NCBI RefSeq assembly: GCF_012767755.2
Contig: NZ_AP023189.1
Span: 3,598,001 to 3,662,000, forward strand
Direction: 5' to 3'
DNA from: Pseudomonas tohonis
GTDB taxonomy: Bacteria > Pseudomonadota > Gammaproteobacteria > Pseudomonadales > Pseudomonadaceae
Length of the DNA: 64,000 bases
This document shows positions 54,419 through 62,244 of the stretch, piece after piece. The position numbers and the translations under genes are program-made. Numbering within the stretch: the first letter of the stretch is position 1; each line of letters opens with the position of its first letter. The notes under the pieces are model-generated. The model did not search any database, was not told the origin of the DNA, and saw nothing but the letters and a program-made list of their open reading frames with translations.

Positions 54419-54444
54419 AGCCCGCCTTCATGGCGGGCTTTTTA
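54419..54444 (+). terminator. Terminator of the aau operon
   Basis: AGCCCGCC / GGCGGGCT with a five-base loop, followed by TTTTA, about 20 bases after the cytochrome stop. Confidence 0.88.
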
Positions 54445-54462
54445 TTGGGCTGCGGTGGCCCA

Positions 54463-54712
54463 TTGTGGGAGCCGATGGAGTGCCTGCTCACTCGCAGCAA
54501 GGTGCCGGCGGGGGGGCTTTCGCGGCTGAAGCCGCTCCCACAGGGAAAGCCCGCAGCGAGGCCGGGCGTCGCGGCGTTGGGCCTCGCTGCGCTCGGCGCC
54601 AACCTACGGCACCGTGCCCGATCGTAGGGTGGATGACGCTCTTTTCATCCACCAGCGGTGTCCCAGGAGACTCCGAGTCGGGGCAGCGGGCGAATGAATT
54701 CGCCCCTACACG
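54463..54712. repeat. Cluster of intergenic palindromes between aau and lysE-type gene
   Basis: Contains a TGTGGGAGC ... GCTCCCACA hairpin (54465-54542), a TTGGGCCTCGCTGCGCTC element (about 54576), a GTAGGGTGGATG ... CATCCACC hairpin (54626-54657) and the GGGCGAATGAATTCGCCCC palindrome (54688-54709). This 315-base gap holds no gene. The combination resembles one unit of the 223-bp array at 9130. Confidence 0.8.
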
Positions 54713-54714
54713 CT

Positions 54715-55314
54715 TCACACCACCAGGCTGAGCCAGGCCGAGGCCAGGAGCAGCAGCGCCATGGCCTGGTTGAAGCGCTTCTGCGCGGTGGCGCTGCGCC
54801 ACAGGCGGGCGCTGCCGAAGCCGAGCAGCGCCCAGGCGCCCATGCAGGGGATGGACACCAGCAGGAACACCAGGGACAGCGTCACCACCCGCGCGGCCTT
54901 GTCGGCGCCCTCCCCGGCGAATACACCGACCACCGCCAGGGCCATCATCCACACCTTGGGGTTGACCAGCTGCAGGCCGATGGCGCCGCCCAGGCCGAGG
55001 CGCGCACCGGGGTCGGCCGGGTCGTCCAGCGAACGCGCCTCGCTGCGGAAGATCTGCCAGGCCAGCCAGCTCAGCCAGGCGATGCCCGCCCAGGCCATGG
55101 CGCGTTGCAACAGCGGGTGGCTGGCCAGCGCCTCGCCCAGGCCCAGCCCCACCAGCAGGACGATGGCCGCAGCGGCGCAGCAGGCGCCGAGGACGATGGG
55201 CAGCGCCGCACCCAGGCCGAAGCGCGAGGCGTTGCTGAGCACCAGGATGTTGGTGGGCCCCGGGGTGATGGAGGCGACGAAGGCGAACAGCAGGAAAGGC
55301 AGCAGCTGTTCCAT
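54715..55314 (-). CDS. LysE/RhtB family exporter
   Basis: A 199-residue inner-membrane protein of the LysE/RhtB superfamily with about six hydrophobic helices and the family sequence SITPGPTNILVLSNASRFG near the start and NPKVWMMALAV in the middle. Such proteins export amino acids or related metabolites. The ATG at 55314 (MEQLLPF) is preferred to one 15 bases upstream. The AraC-type regulator gene lies 93 bases upstream on the same strand and probably controls it. Substrate unknown. Confidence 0.9.
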   Translation of the reverse strand: MEQLLPFLLFAFVASITPGPTNILVLSNASRFGLGAALPIVLGACCAAAAIVLLVGLGLGEALASHPLLQRAMAWAGIAWLSWLAWQIFRSEARSLDDPADPGARLGLGGAIGLQLVNPKVWMMALAVVGVFAGEGADKAARVVTLSLVFLLVSIPCMGAWALLGFGSARLWRSATAQKRFNQAMALLLLASAWLSLVV

Positions 55315-55407
55315 GGTCAGCCCCCGCAATGAGGGTGAAGCGAGAGGGAACGGGACATCGGCGAGGCTCCTGTGAAGACGAGCCCCATGTTCACCGCCGC
55401 GCGCGGC

Positions 55408-56244
55408 TCAGTCTGGAAGCTTTGAGCAGCGCTTGCGGTAGTCCGCCGGGGTCAGCCGGTAGGCGCGGCGGAACCAGCGCCCGAGGTGGCTCTGGTCGGC
55501 GAAGCCGAGGGCGCTGGCGACCTGCGCCGGCGTGTCGCCCCGGGCCAGCAGGGTGCGGGCGCGAGCCAGGCGCAGCTGGATCAGGTAGGCGTGCGGGGCC
55601 AGGCCGAAGGCGGCCTTGAAGGCACGGGTGAGGCGGAAGCGGTCGACGCCGGTGATGCGGGCCAGGTCGTCCAGGCCGATCTCCTCGTCCAGGTGCGCGT
55701 GCAGGTAGTCCCGCGCGCGCAGCGCCACCCGGGGCAGGCGCGGGTCCTGTGGCTGGCACAGGCGCCAGTGCAGGTGCCCGGTCATCTTCGCCAGCAGGTT
55801 GTCGATGGCGGCCTGGCGCAGCATGCGCACCTCCTTGCCGTGCAGGGCGTTGAAGGCCTGCAGGGTGGCATGCGCCAGGGTCGGGTCGTGGGCCAGGGTG
55901 TCGGCGAAGCTCGGCTGGCAGCCGGCCGGGGCGTCCTCGAACAGCGCGTGCATCTCGCGCTCGATCCAGTGCGGGTCGAGGTAGAGCGTGGAATAGGTGA
56001 AGCCTTCCTCGGTGGGCGCGTGGCCGTCATGGATCTCGCCCGGCTCCAGCAGGAACACCTGCCCCGGCGTGCTGACGTTGCGCCGGCGCCGGCAGTTGAA
56101 CTGCTGCACACCCTGTTCGGTGACGCCGACCAGGTAGCTGTCGTGCCAGTGCGGGTCGTAGGCGTGGCCCTGGAAATGGGCGCGGATGGTCTCGATGCCC
56201 GTGTCACCGTCCTGCGCGAGATCGATCCAGTTGCGATGTTCCAA
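55408..56244 (-). CDS. AraC-family transcriptional regulator
   Basis: A 278-residue regulator with an N-terminal cupin domain (HAYDPHWHDSYLVGVTEQGVQQF; EPGEIHDGHAP) and a C-terminal double helix-turn-helix (LARITGVDRFRLTRAFK and VASALGFADQSHLGRWFR). The layout, with a LysE-type gene next to it, is very common in Pseudomonas and suggests control of the exporter. It is an alternative, less likely candidate for binding the repeats upstream of aauB. Confidence 0.9.
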   Translation of the reverse strand: MEHRNWIDLAQDGDTGIETIRAHFQGHAYDPHWHDSYLVGVTEQGVQQFNCRRRRNVSTPGQVFLLEPGEIHDGHAPTEEGFTYSTLYLDPHWIEREMHALFEDAPAGCQPSFADTLAHDPTLAHATLQAFNALHGKEVRMLRQAAIDNLLAKMTGHLHWRLCQPQDPRLPRVALRARDYLHAHLDEEIGLDDLARITGVDRFRLTRAFKAAFGLAPHAYLIQLRLARARTLLARGDTPAQVASALGFADQSHLGRWFRRAYRLTPADYRKRCSKLPD

Positions 56245-56340
56245 GGGGCTCTCCAGGGGCCAGGGTGCAAGCCTGCACCGGGCGCGGTCGGAAGGCCATT
56301 ATCGGTCGTCGGAAAAAACGCGTCTGGAAGATTCGTGCAG

Positions 56341-56364
56341 CAAACGGCCCCTTGCGGGGCCGTC
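56341..56364 (-). terminator. Terminator of the ycaC-type gene
   Basis: On the minus strand ACGGCCCC / GGGGCCGT with a four-base loop is followed by a short T-run. It lies just after the stop codon at 56371. Confidence 0.75.
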
Positions 56365-56370
56365 GGCGGA

Positions 56371-56988
56371 TCAGGGCTTCTGGCTGTAGCTCTGGATCAG
56401 GTTGGCGTAGGCCGGCAGGTGGCCTCCGAGGATGCCGCCGAAGCCCTCGATGTCGTTGCGCCAGTCACGGTGCAGCTCGCAGCCGACGCTGAACCAGTTC
56501 ATCAGCTGGGCACCGGCCTGGCTCATGCGATCGAGGGCGGCGTCGCGCACCACCGGGTTGAAGGTGCCGGAGGCGTCGGTGACGACGAAGACCTCGAAGC
56601 CCTCCTCCAGCGCCGACAGGGTCGGGAACGCCACGCAGACGTCGGTCACCACGCCGGCGATGATCAGTTGCTTGCGGCCGGTGGCCTTCACCGCGTTGAC
56701 GAAGTCGGCGTTGTCCCAGGCGTTGATCTGGCCCGGGCGCGGGATGTAGGGCGCATCCGGGAACAGGGCCTTGAGCTCCGGCACGATGGGGCCGTTGGGG
56801 CCGTTCTCGAAGCTGGTGGTGAGGATGGTCGGCAGGTTGAAGAACTTGGCGATGTCGGCCAGGGCCAGCACGTTGTTCTTGAACTCGTCGGGGGTGAAGT
56901 CGCGCACCAGCGACAGCAGGCCGGCCTGGTGGTCGACCAGCAGCACGGCGGCGTTGTCCTTGTCGAGGCGGTTATAGCGGTAAGCCAT
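56371..56988 (-). CDS. YcaC-type isochorismatase-family hydrolase
   Basis: Cysteine hydrolase of 205 residues close to E. coli YcaC. The catalytic set is Asp19 (LLVDHQAG), Arg84 (YIPRPGQINAWDN) and Cys118 (VVTDVCVAF). Members of this family hydrolyse amides or related bonds, but the YcaC substrate is unknown. AAGGAG precedes the ATG. It is the last gene of a minus-strand run after the amidohydrolase, separated by 98 bases that include a GGGGCGACTTCAGTCGCCC repeat. Confidence 0.9.
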   Translation of the reverse strand: MAYRYNRLDKDNAAVLLVDHQAGLLSLVRDFTPDEFKNNVLALADIAKFFNLPTILTTSFENGPNGPIVPELKALFPDAPYIPRPGQINAWDNADFVNAVKATGRKQLIIAGVVTDVCVAFPTLSALEEGFEVFVVTDASGTFNPVVRDAALDRMSQAGAQLMNWFSVGCELHRDWRNDIEGFGGILGGHLPAYANLIQSYSQKP

Positions 56989-57086
56989 GGCATTTCTCCT
57001 TGCTTCGGTTGGACGCCGGCCGCGTGGGGCCGGCGGAAGGTTGTAGGGGCGACTTCAGTCGCCCGGGGCGGGGCAGCCGTCCTGAA

Positions 57087-59066
57087 TCAGAAGGCGAAGC
57101 ACGAGCAGCCGAAGGCGCCCCAGAAACCCTGGAAGTCGCTCACCGGCACGCTGGAGAGGCGCGCCCGCTCGTGGCTGTGGGCGTGCACGCCGCACGGGCC
57201 GACGCACTGGTGCACCTGCGCCACCAGCGGCGCACTCGGGCGCCAGTGCCCGGGCACCTTGGCCACCGGCGACCAGTCCGGCATCACCGGCACGGTCGGC
57301 GGCGCGAGGTCGTCGAACTCGGCGGCGGCGTGCACCACCTTGCCGTCCACCACCGTGAGCACGGATTCGATCCACTTGATGGCTTCCTCGTCGACGCTGA
57401 AGTAGTCCGCCGAGAGCGCCACCAGGTCGGCCAGTTGGCCCACCTTGATCTGGCCCTTCTTGCCCTGCTCCGAGGAGAACCAGGCGCTGCCGTGGGTGAA
57501 CAACTCCAGCGCGGTGGCGCGGCTCAGGCCCTGCGGGTACAACTCCAGGCCGCCGACGGTGCGGCCGCTGACCAGCCAGTAGAGCGAGGTCCAGGGGTTG
57601 TAGCTGGAGACGCGGGTGGCGTCGGTACCGGCGCCCACGGGCACGCCCTCGGCGAGCATGCGCTGGATCGGCGGGGTCTTCTCGGCGGCCTTGGAGCCGT
57701 AGCGCTCGACGAAGTACTCGCCCTGGAAGGCCATGCGGTCCTGGATGGCGATGCCGCCGCCCAGGGCGCGCACGCGCTCGATGTTCCTGGGCGTGATGGT
57801 CTCGGCGTGGTCGAAGAACCAGGGCAGGCCGTTGAAGGGGATGTCGCGGTTGACCTTCTCGAACACGTCGAGCATGCGCGAGATGGATTCGTCATAGGTG
57901 GCGTGCAGGCGGAAGGGCCAGCGCTGCTCCACCAGGTGGCGCACCACCGGTTCCAGCTCCTGCTCCATGGTCTGCGGCAGGTCCGGGCGCGGTTCGAGGA
58001 AGTCCTCGAAGTCGGCGGCGGAGAACACCAGCATCTCGCCGGCGCCGTTGTGGCGGAGGAAGTCGTTGCCCTGGCCGTACTTCACCGAACCGGTCCAGCG
58101 CTTGAAGTCCTCGAGCTCTTCCTTGGGCTTCTGGGTGAACAGGTTGTAGGCGATGCGCACGGTGAGCTGGTCCTCCTTGGCCAGCTGCTCGATCACCTGG
58201 TAGTCCTCCGGGTAGTTCTGGTAGCCGCCGCCGGCGTCGATGGCGCTGGTGACGCCCAGGCGGTTCAGCTCGCGCATGAACTGGCGGGTGGAGTTGACCT
58301 GGTATTCGAGCGGCAGCTTCGGGCCCTTGCTCAGGGTCGAGTAGAGGATCATCGCGTTGGGCCGCGCCACCAGCATGCCGGTGGGCTCGCCACGGCTGTC
58401 GCGGACGATCTCGCCGCCCGGCGGGTTGGGCGTGTCCCTGGTGTAGCCGACCACCTTGAGCGCGGCGCGGTTGAGCAGCGCGCGGTCGTAGAGGTGGAGC
58501 ACGAACACCGGGGTGTCCGGTGCGGCCTTGTTCAGCTCCTCGATGGTCGGCATGCGCTTCTCGGCGAACTGGAACTCGTTCCAGCCACCCACCACGCGCA
58601 CCCACTGCGGCGTCGGCGTGCGGTCGGCCTGCTCCTTGAGCATGCGCAGGGCATCGGCCAGGGACGGCACGCCTTCCCAGCGCAGCTCCAGGTTGTAGTT
58701 GAGGCCGCCGCGGATCAGGTGCAGGTGCGAGTCGTTGAGGCCGGGGATGACGCTGCGCTTCTTCAGGTCGACGACGCGGGTGGCGTCGCCGCGCAGGGCC
58801 ATGGCCTCGGCGTCGCTGCCGACGGCGATGAAGCGGCCGTCCCTGATGGCCACTGCCGTGGCGCTGGGGTTGTCGCGATCCACCGTGTGCAGGCGGCCAT
58901 TGAAGAGGATGAGATCTGCTTTCATGTCGGTTCCCGAAGTGGCGGCGAAAGAGGCGCCGGGCATGCCGGCGAAAGGCAGGGCGGACCAGAGCGCACCCGC
59001 CGCGCCCAGCACGGAGCTGTTGGCGAGGAAGCGGCGGCGGCCCCGGTTGGTGTCGTCGTTGTCCAT
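57087..59066 (-). CDS. YtcJ-like metal-dependent amidohydrolase with Tat signal
   Basis: A 659-residue amidohydrolase of the YtcJ type. The twin-arginine signal RGRRRFLANSS sends it to the periplasm. The metal-binding NDSHLHL motif follows near residue 115, then FDHAETITPRNIERVRALGG and GTDATRVSSYNPW. The C-terminus beyond about residue 590 carries an extension rich in Cys and His (HQCVGPCGVHAHSH; end FGCSCFAF) that I do not recognise from this family. It is 12 bases downstream of the ABM-domain gene. Substrate unknown. Confidence 0.88.
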   Translation of the reverse strand: MDNDDTNRGRRRFLANSSVLGAAGALWSALPFAGMPGASFAATSGTDMKADLILFNGRLHTVDRDNPSATAVAIRDGRFIAVGSDAEAMALRGDATRVVDLKKRSVIPGLNDSHLHLIRGGLNYNLELRWEGVPSLADALRMLKEQADRTPTPQWVRVVGGWNEFQFAEKRMPTIEELNKAAPDTPVFVLHLYDRALLNRAALKVVGYTRDTPNPPGGEIVRDSRGEPTGMLVARPNAMILYSTLSKGPKLPLEYQVNSTRQFMRELNRLGVTSAIDAGGGYQNYPEDYQVIEQLAKEDQLTVRIAYNLFTQKPKEELEDFKRWTGSVKYGQGNDFLRHNGAGEMLVFSAADFEDFLEPRPDLPQTMEQELEPVVRHLVEQRWPFRLHATYDESISRMLDVFEKVNRDIPFNGLPWFFDHAETITPRNIERVRALGGGIAIQDRMAFQGEYFVERYGSKAAEKTPPIQRMLAEGVPVGAGTDATRVSSYNPWTSLYWLVSGRTVGGLELYPQGLSRATALELFTHGSAWFSSEQGKKGQIKVGQLADLVALSADYFSVDEEAIKWIESVLTVVDGKVVHAAAEFDDLAPPTVPVMPDWSPVAKVPGHWRPSAPLVAQVHQCVGPCGVHAHSHERARLSSVPVSDFQGFWGAFGCSCFAF

Positions 59067-59078
59067 GGTGTTCTCCGA

Positions 59079-59645
59079 TCAGCGGGCGTTGAGCCAGCCG
59101 GCGAACAGCCGGGTGGCACGGGGCATGAAGAGGTAGACGACCAGCAGCACGATGCTCGCGGTGATCACCAGGTTGCTGCCCAGGTAGCTGCCCAGCCAGG
59201 GCAGCCGCGCGAAGGCCGGTTGCCACAGCAGCGGCACCACCAGGCTCAGCGGCAGGATCACCAGGAAGGTCACGCAGGCCTGCTTCCAGCGCGGCGGCTG
59301 GGGGGCGTCCGGCGCCTGCGGGGTGAACCAGAACTCGCGTTCGTCCTGCACCTCGATGCGGTCGCCATCGGCCAGCAGCGGCTCGGCTTCGGCGATCAGG
59401 GCGCGGCGTTCGCTGGAGTCCAGCCAGTCCTGCAGCTGCCCGGTGCTGGCGAAGCGCAGCACGCAGGTGAACAGCGCGAGGCCGGCCTCGTGGCCGCGCA
59501 TCACGTCGATGCCCAGGTGCCCGGGGTAGCCCCGTGCGGTGGTGATGGTGCGGCGCAGCCAGGCTTCGTAGTCGGCCTCGCTACCCGCGCGGATACGGTG
59601 GCGTACCAGCAGGGTGACGACTTCCCGCGTGAGTTCATCGGGCAT
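59079..59645 (-). CDS. Antibiotic-biosynthesis-monooxygenase (ABM) domain membrane protein
   Basis: A 188-residue protein. The N-terminal part (about 1-95) is an ABM ferredoxin-like domain (VTLLVRHRIRAGSEADYEAW; GYPGHLGIDVMR). The C-terminal part has two membrane helices (FLVILPLSLVVPLL and VITASIVLLVVYLFM). The start at 59645 has AGGAG. The DoxX gene lies 49 bases upstream and the amidohydrolase 12 bases downstream, so the three form an operon. Function unknown. Confidence 0.88.
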   Translation of the reverse strand: MPDELTREVVTLLVRHRIRAGSEADYEAWLRRTITTARGYPGHLGIDVMRGHEAGLALFTCVLRFASTGQLQDWLDSSERRALIAEAEPLLADGDRIEVQDEREFWFTPQAPDAPQPPRWKQACVTFLVILPLSLVVPLLWQPAFARLPWLGSYLGSNLVITASIVLLVVYLFMPRATRLFAGWLNAR

Positions 59646-59694
59646 GTCCAGCTCCTGTCGAGGGGTTGAGCGCCGGCAGCCGGCGCCGGAAAAA

Positions 59695-60132
59695 TCAGCG
59701 TAGCAGTGCCGTTGCGCCCCGCCCGGCAAGGCGCGGCAGGGGCCAGGCGAGCGCCCCCGGGCCACTGATCAGCAGAGTGGTGAAGACGATCAGCAGCAGC
59801 CAGGCGAACTGGCCTTCGGCGATGGTCCAGCCCGGGTGCACGACGACGAGCGAGACCAGCAGCACGACCAGGATCGGCACGCAGGCCAGGCGGGTCAGGG
59901 TGCCGCAGAGGATCGCCAGCGGGCAGGCCACCTCGGCGAGGATCGCCAGCAGCAGCGTCGGCAGCGCGCCCAGGTGCAGCGGGTCTTCGATCACCTTCAG
60001 CTCCTGGCTGAAGCCCAGCAGCTTGGGCAGGCCGTGCACCCAGAGCAGCAGCAGCGCGCCGCCGGCACGCAGGAACAGCAGGCCCCAGTCACTCGGCCCA
60101 GCCGGCGGCAGTGTCGTGGCGGCGTTCGCCAT
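59695..60132 (-). CDS. DoxX family membrane protein
   Basis: A 145-residue inner-membrane protein of the DoxX family with about four helices; LLFLRAGGALLLLWVHGLPKLLGF at the start is typical. DoxX-type proteins are linked to redox or thiol stress, but the role here is unknown. The ATG at 60132 has GGAG eight bases upstream; an ATG eleven codons further up is possible. First gene of the doxX-ABM-amidohydrolase run. Confidence 0.87.
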   Translation of the reverse strand: MANAATTLPPAGPSDWGLLFLRAGGALLLLWVHGLPKLLGFSQELKVIEDPLHLGALPTLLLAILAEVACPLAILCGTLTRLACVPILVVLLVSLVVVHPGWTIAEGQFAWLLLIVFTTLLISGPGALAWPLPRLAGRGATALLR

Positions 60133-60387
60133 GGTGTCGCTCCGGTCGGTTGGATTGGAGGCCATGGTGCCGCGCCAGGCCGGGGACGACTTGTATGGAT
60201 GTGCTGCCTTGGCCCCGATGTGCGCTCGCGATGGCCATCCTGGCGTTCGGGGGCTGGCGAATGCTGTGCGCTGGGCCAGAATGGCATCGCCCCCTTGCGC
60301 CACGAGCGAGCCGGCGAGATGCTGCGCGCCCCCGGCCCTATGCGCCTGCCCGACCCCGTCATCGCCACCACCCGAGGCCCGTTCCGA

Positions 60388-61809
60388 ATGCCCGACATGC
60401 TGCAGAACTACCCGCTGATCTTCGGCATCGCCCTGGTGCTGGCCGACCTGATCGCCTGGCGCCTGCTGCCGGCCAACCCGGCGGCGTGGCGGGTGCTGGC
60501 GCGGCTCGGGCTGTTCCTCGCCTACAGCGCGCTGATCATCAACGCCGGGCTCAGCCCGCTGCTGCCGCCGCCCGGCGCCGACACGGCCCAGGCACTGACC
60601 GGCACGCTGCTGGAGATCGTCTGGTGGCTGTACTGCGCGCGCACCCTGACCGTGGTGCTGGGCCTGCTGCTGATCTCCCGCAGCGGCCACACCGGGCGCC
60701 TGCTGCAGGACGTGATGGGCGCGGTGATCTTCCTCGTCGCCATCGTCGCGGCAGCCGGCTACGTGATGCAGCTGCCGGTCAAGGGCCTGCTGGCCACCTC
60801 CGGCGCCATGGCGATCATCGTCGGCCTGGCGTTGCAGAGCACCCTGGCGGATGTGTTCTCCGGGATCATCCTCAACACCACCAAGCCCTATCAGCTGGAT
60901 GACTGGATCTCCATCGACGGCACCGAGGGCAAGGTCATCGAGATCGACTGGCGCGCCACCCACCTGCTCACCAGCCAGGGCAGCACGGCGGTGATCCCCA
61001 ACTCGGTGGCGGCCAAGGCGAAGATCCTCAACAGCAGCCGCCCCAACGACGCCCACGGGGTTTCCATCAGCCTGGAGGTGCCCGCCAGCGTGCGCCCGCG
61101 CCGGGTGCTGGACGCCCTGGAGAAGACCCTGCAGGGCTGCAGCGCCCTGCTCGCCGCCCCCGCGCCCAAGGTGGCGATCAAGAGCGCCGGCGCCTCGGTC
61201 AATGTCTACGAGGCGAGTGGCTTCGTCGGCCCGAAGACCAGCAAGGTGGAGGTGCGCAACCTGATGTTCGACCTCGCCCATCGCCACCTGGAAGCCAGCG
61301 GCGTGGTGTGGAAGGCCGATGCCCTGCCCCAGGCGCGCCAGCGCCTGTTGCTGGACGAGGTGAAGATCTTCCGCGCCCTCGGCAACGAGGAGAAGGACCT
61401 GATCGCCCAGGCCATGGACGCCCGCGACTACCTGGCCGGCCAGGTGGTGCTGGATGTCGGCGAGGTGGCCGGGCACCTGCTGGTGATCGGCACCGGGGTG
61501 ATCTCGGCGGCGGTGCCCGACGGCGATGCCTGGATCGAGGCCGGGCGCATGGGCCCCGGGGAGATCATGGGCGAGGAAGGCATCATCGACGACGCCCCGT
61601 CCAGCGCCCGCTTCACCGCCCTCACCTCCTGCCGCCTGTACCGCATCGACCGCGACAACATCCGCACCTGCCTGGAGCAGCGCAGCGAAATCCGCACCGC
61701 CCTCAACCGCCTGCATGCCTTCCGCGAACAGGCCAGCCACTCCCTGCTGCTGCAAAAGCCCACCGCCATCCGCAAGGGTGGCTTCCTGCAGTGGCTGCAG
61801 AAGCGCTGA
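60388..61809 (+). CDS. MscS-type channel with C-terminal cyclic-nucleotide-binding domain
   Basis: A 473-residue protein with about four N-terminal membrane helices, an MscS pore and beta domain (TSGAMAIIVGLALQSTLADVFSGIILN; DDWISIDGTEGKVIEIDWRATHL) and, from about residue 330, a cNMP-binding-like domain (DARDYLAGQVVLDVGE; GPGEIMGEEGIIDDAP). Such fusions are known as cyclic-nucleotide-gated MscS-like channels. The start is uncertain: ATG 60388 gives a compact protein, while 60340 and 60319 are also in frame. Divergent from doxX. Confidence 0.88.
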   Translation: MPDMLQNYPLIFGIALVLADLIAWRLLPANPAAWRVLARLGLFLAYSALIINAGLSPLLPPPGADTAQALTGTLLEIVWWLYCARTLTVVLGLLLISRSGHTGRLLQDVMGAVIFLVAIVAAAGYVMQLPVKGLLATSGAMAIIVGLALQSTLADVFSGIILNTTKPYQLDDWISIDGTEGKVIEIDWRATHLLTSQGSTAVIPNSVAAKAKILNSSRPNDAHGVSISLEVPASVRPRRVLDALEKTLQGCSALLAAPAPKVAIKSAGASVNVYEASGFVGPKTSKVEVRNLMFDLAHRHLEASGVVWKADALPQARQRLLLDEVKIFRALGNEEKDLIAQAMDARDYLAGQVVLDVGEVAGHLLVIGTGVISAAVPDGDAWIEAGRMGPGEIMGEEGIIDDAPSSARFTALTSCRLYRIDRDNIRTCLEQRSEIRTALNRLHAFREQASHSLLLQKPTAIRKGGFLQWLQKR

Positions 61810-62244
61810 CGCGGGCCCATCCCACGGACTGCGCCCACGGGAGCCAGGGAGCGGGTAGCACCCGGTTGCACCCGCTCGTCCGGCTCATGCTGCAAAAGTG
61901 ACCGAGGGGGATTCACCAGTCAAATCCAAAATGCCATCATGCGCGCCGCCCGGCGCCAGGCTTCCCGCGCCGGCACGTTCGGCGATGGAATGCCCGCAGT
62001 TACAAAGGCCCGCAACCCGGCCTCATGCCCCACGGCGCCAACGCGCCCGGGCTCTTCTCCGCGTCCTGCGGAACCCCCACAGCGTCCAGCCAAGGCCCGC
62101 CTCGTGCGCCGGCCAGGCCCTGGCTGTGTTCGCGGCCAGACGGCGACCCCGTACTCCGCGCTGTAACGACTATCCCGCAGCCTGGCAAAACCCGGCTGAC
62201 GAATAACAGGCACACCCGCTGCCAGAACACGTGGATACCTTGCG
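61810..62244. other. Gene-free gap before the second chemoreceptor
   Basis: 435 bases with only short overlapping frames and no family match or ribosome site that I can support. No terminator or known repeat stands out. The promoter of the chemoreceptor presumably lies at its right end. Confidence 0.5.
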
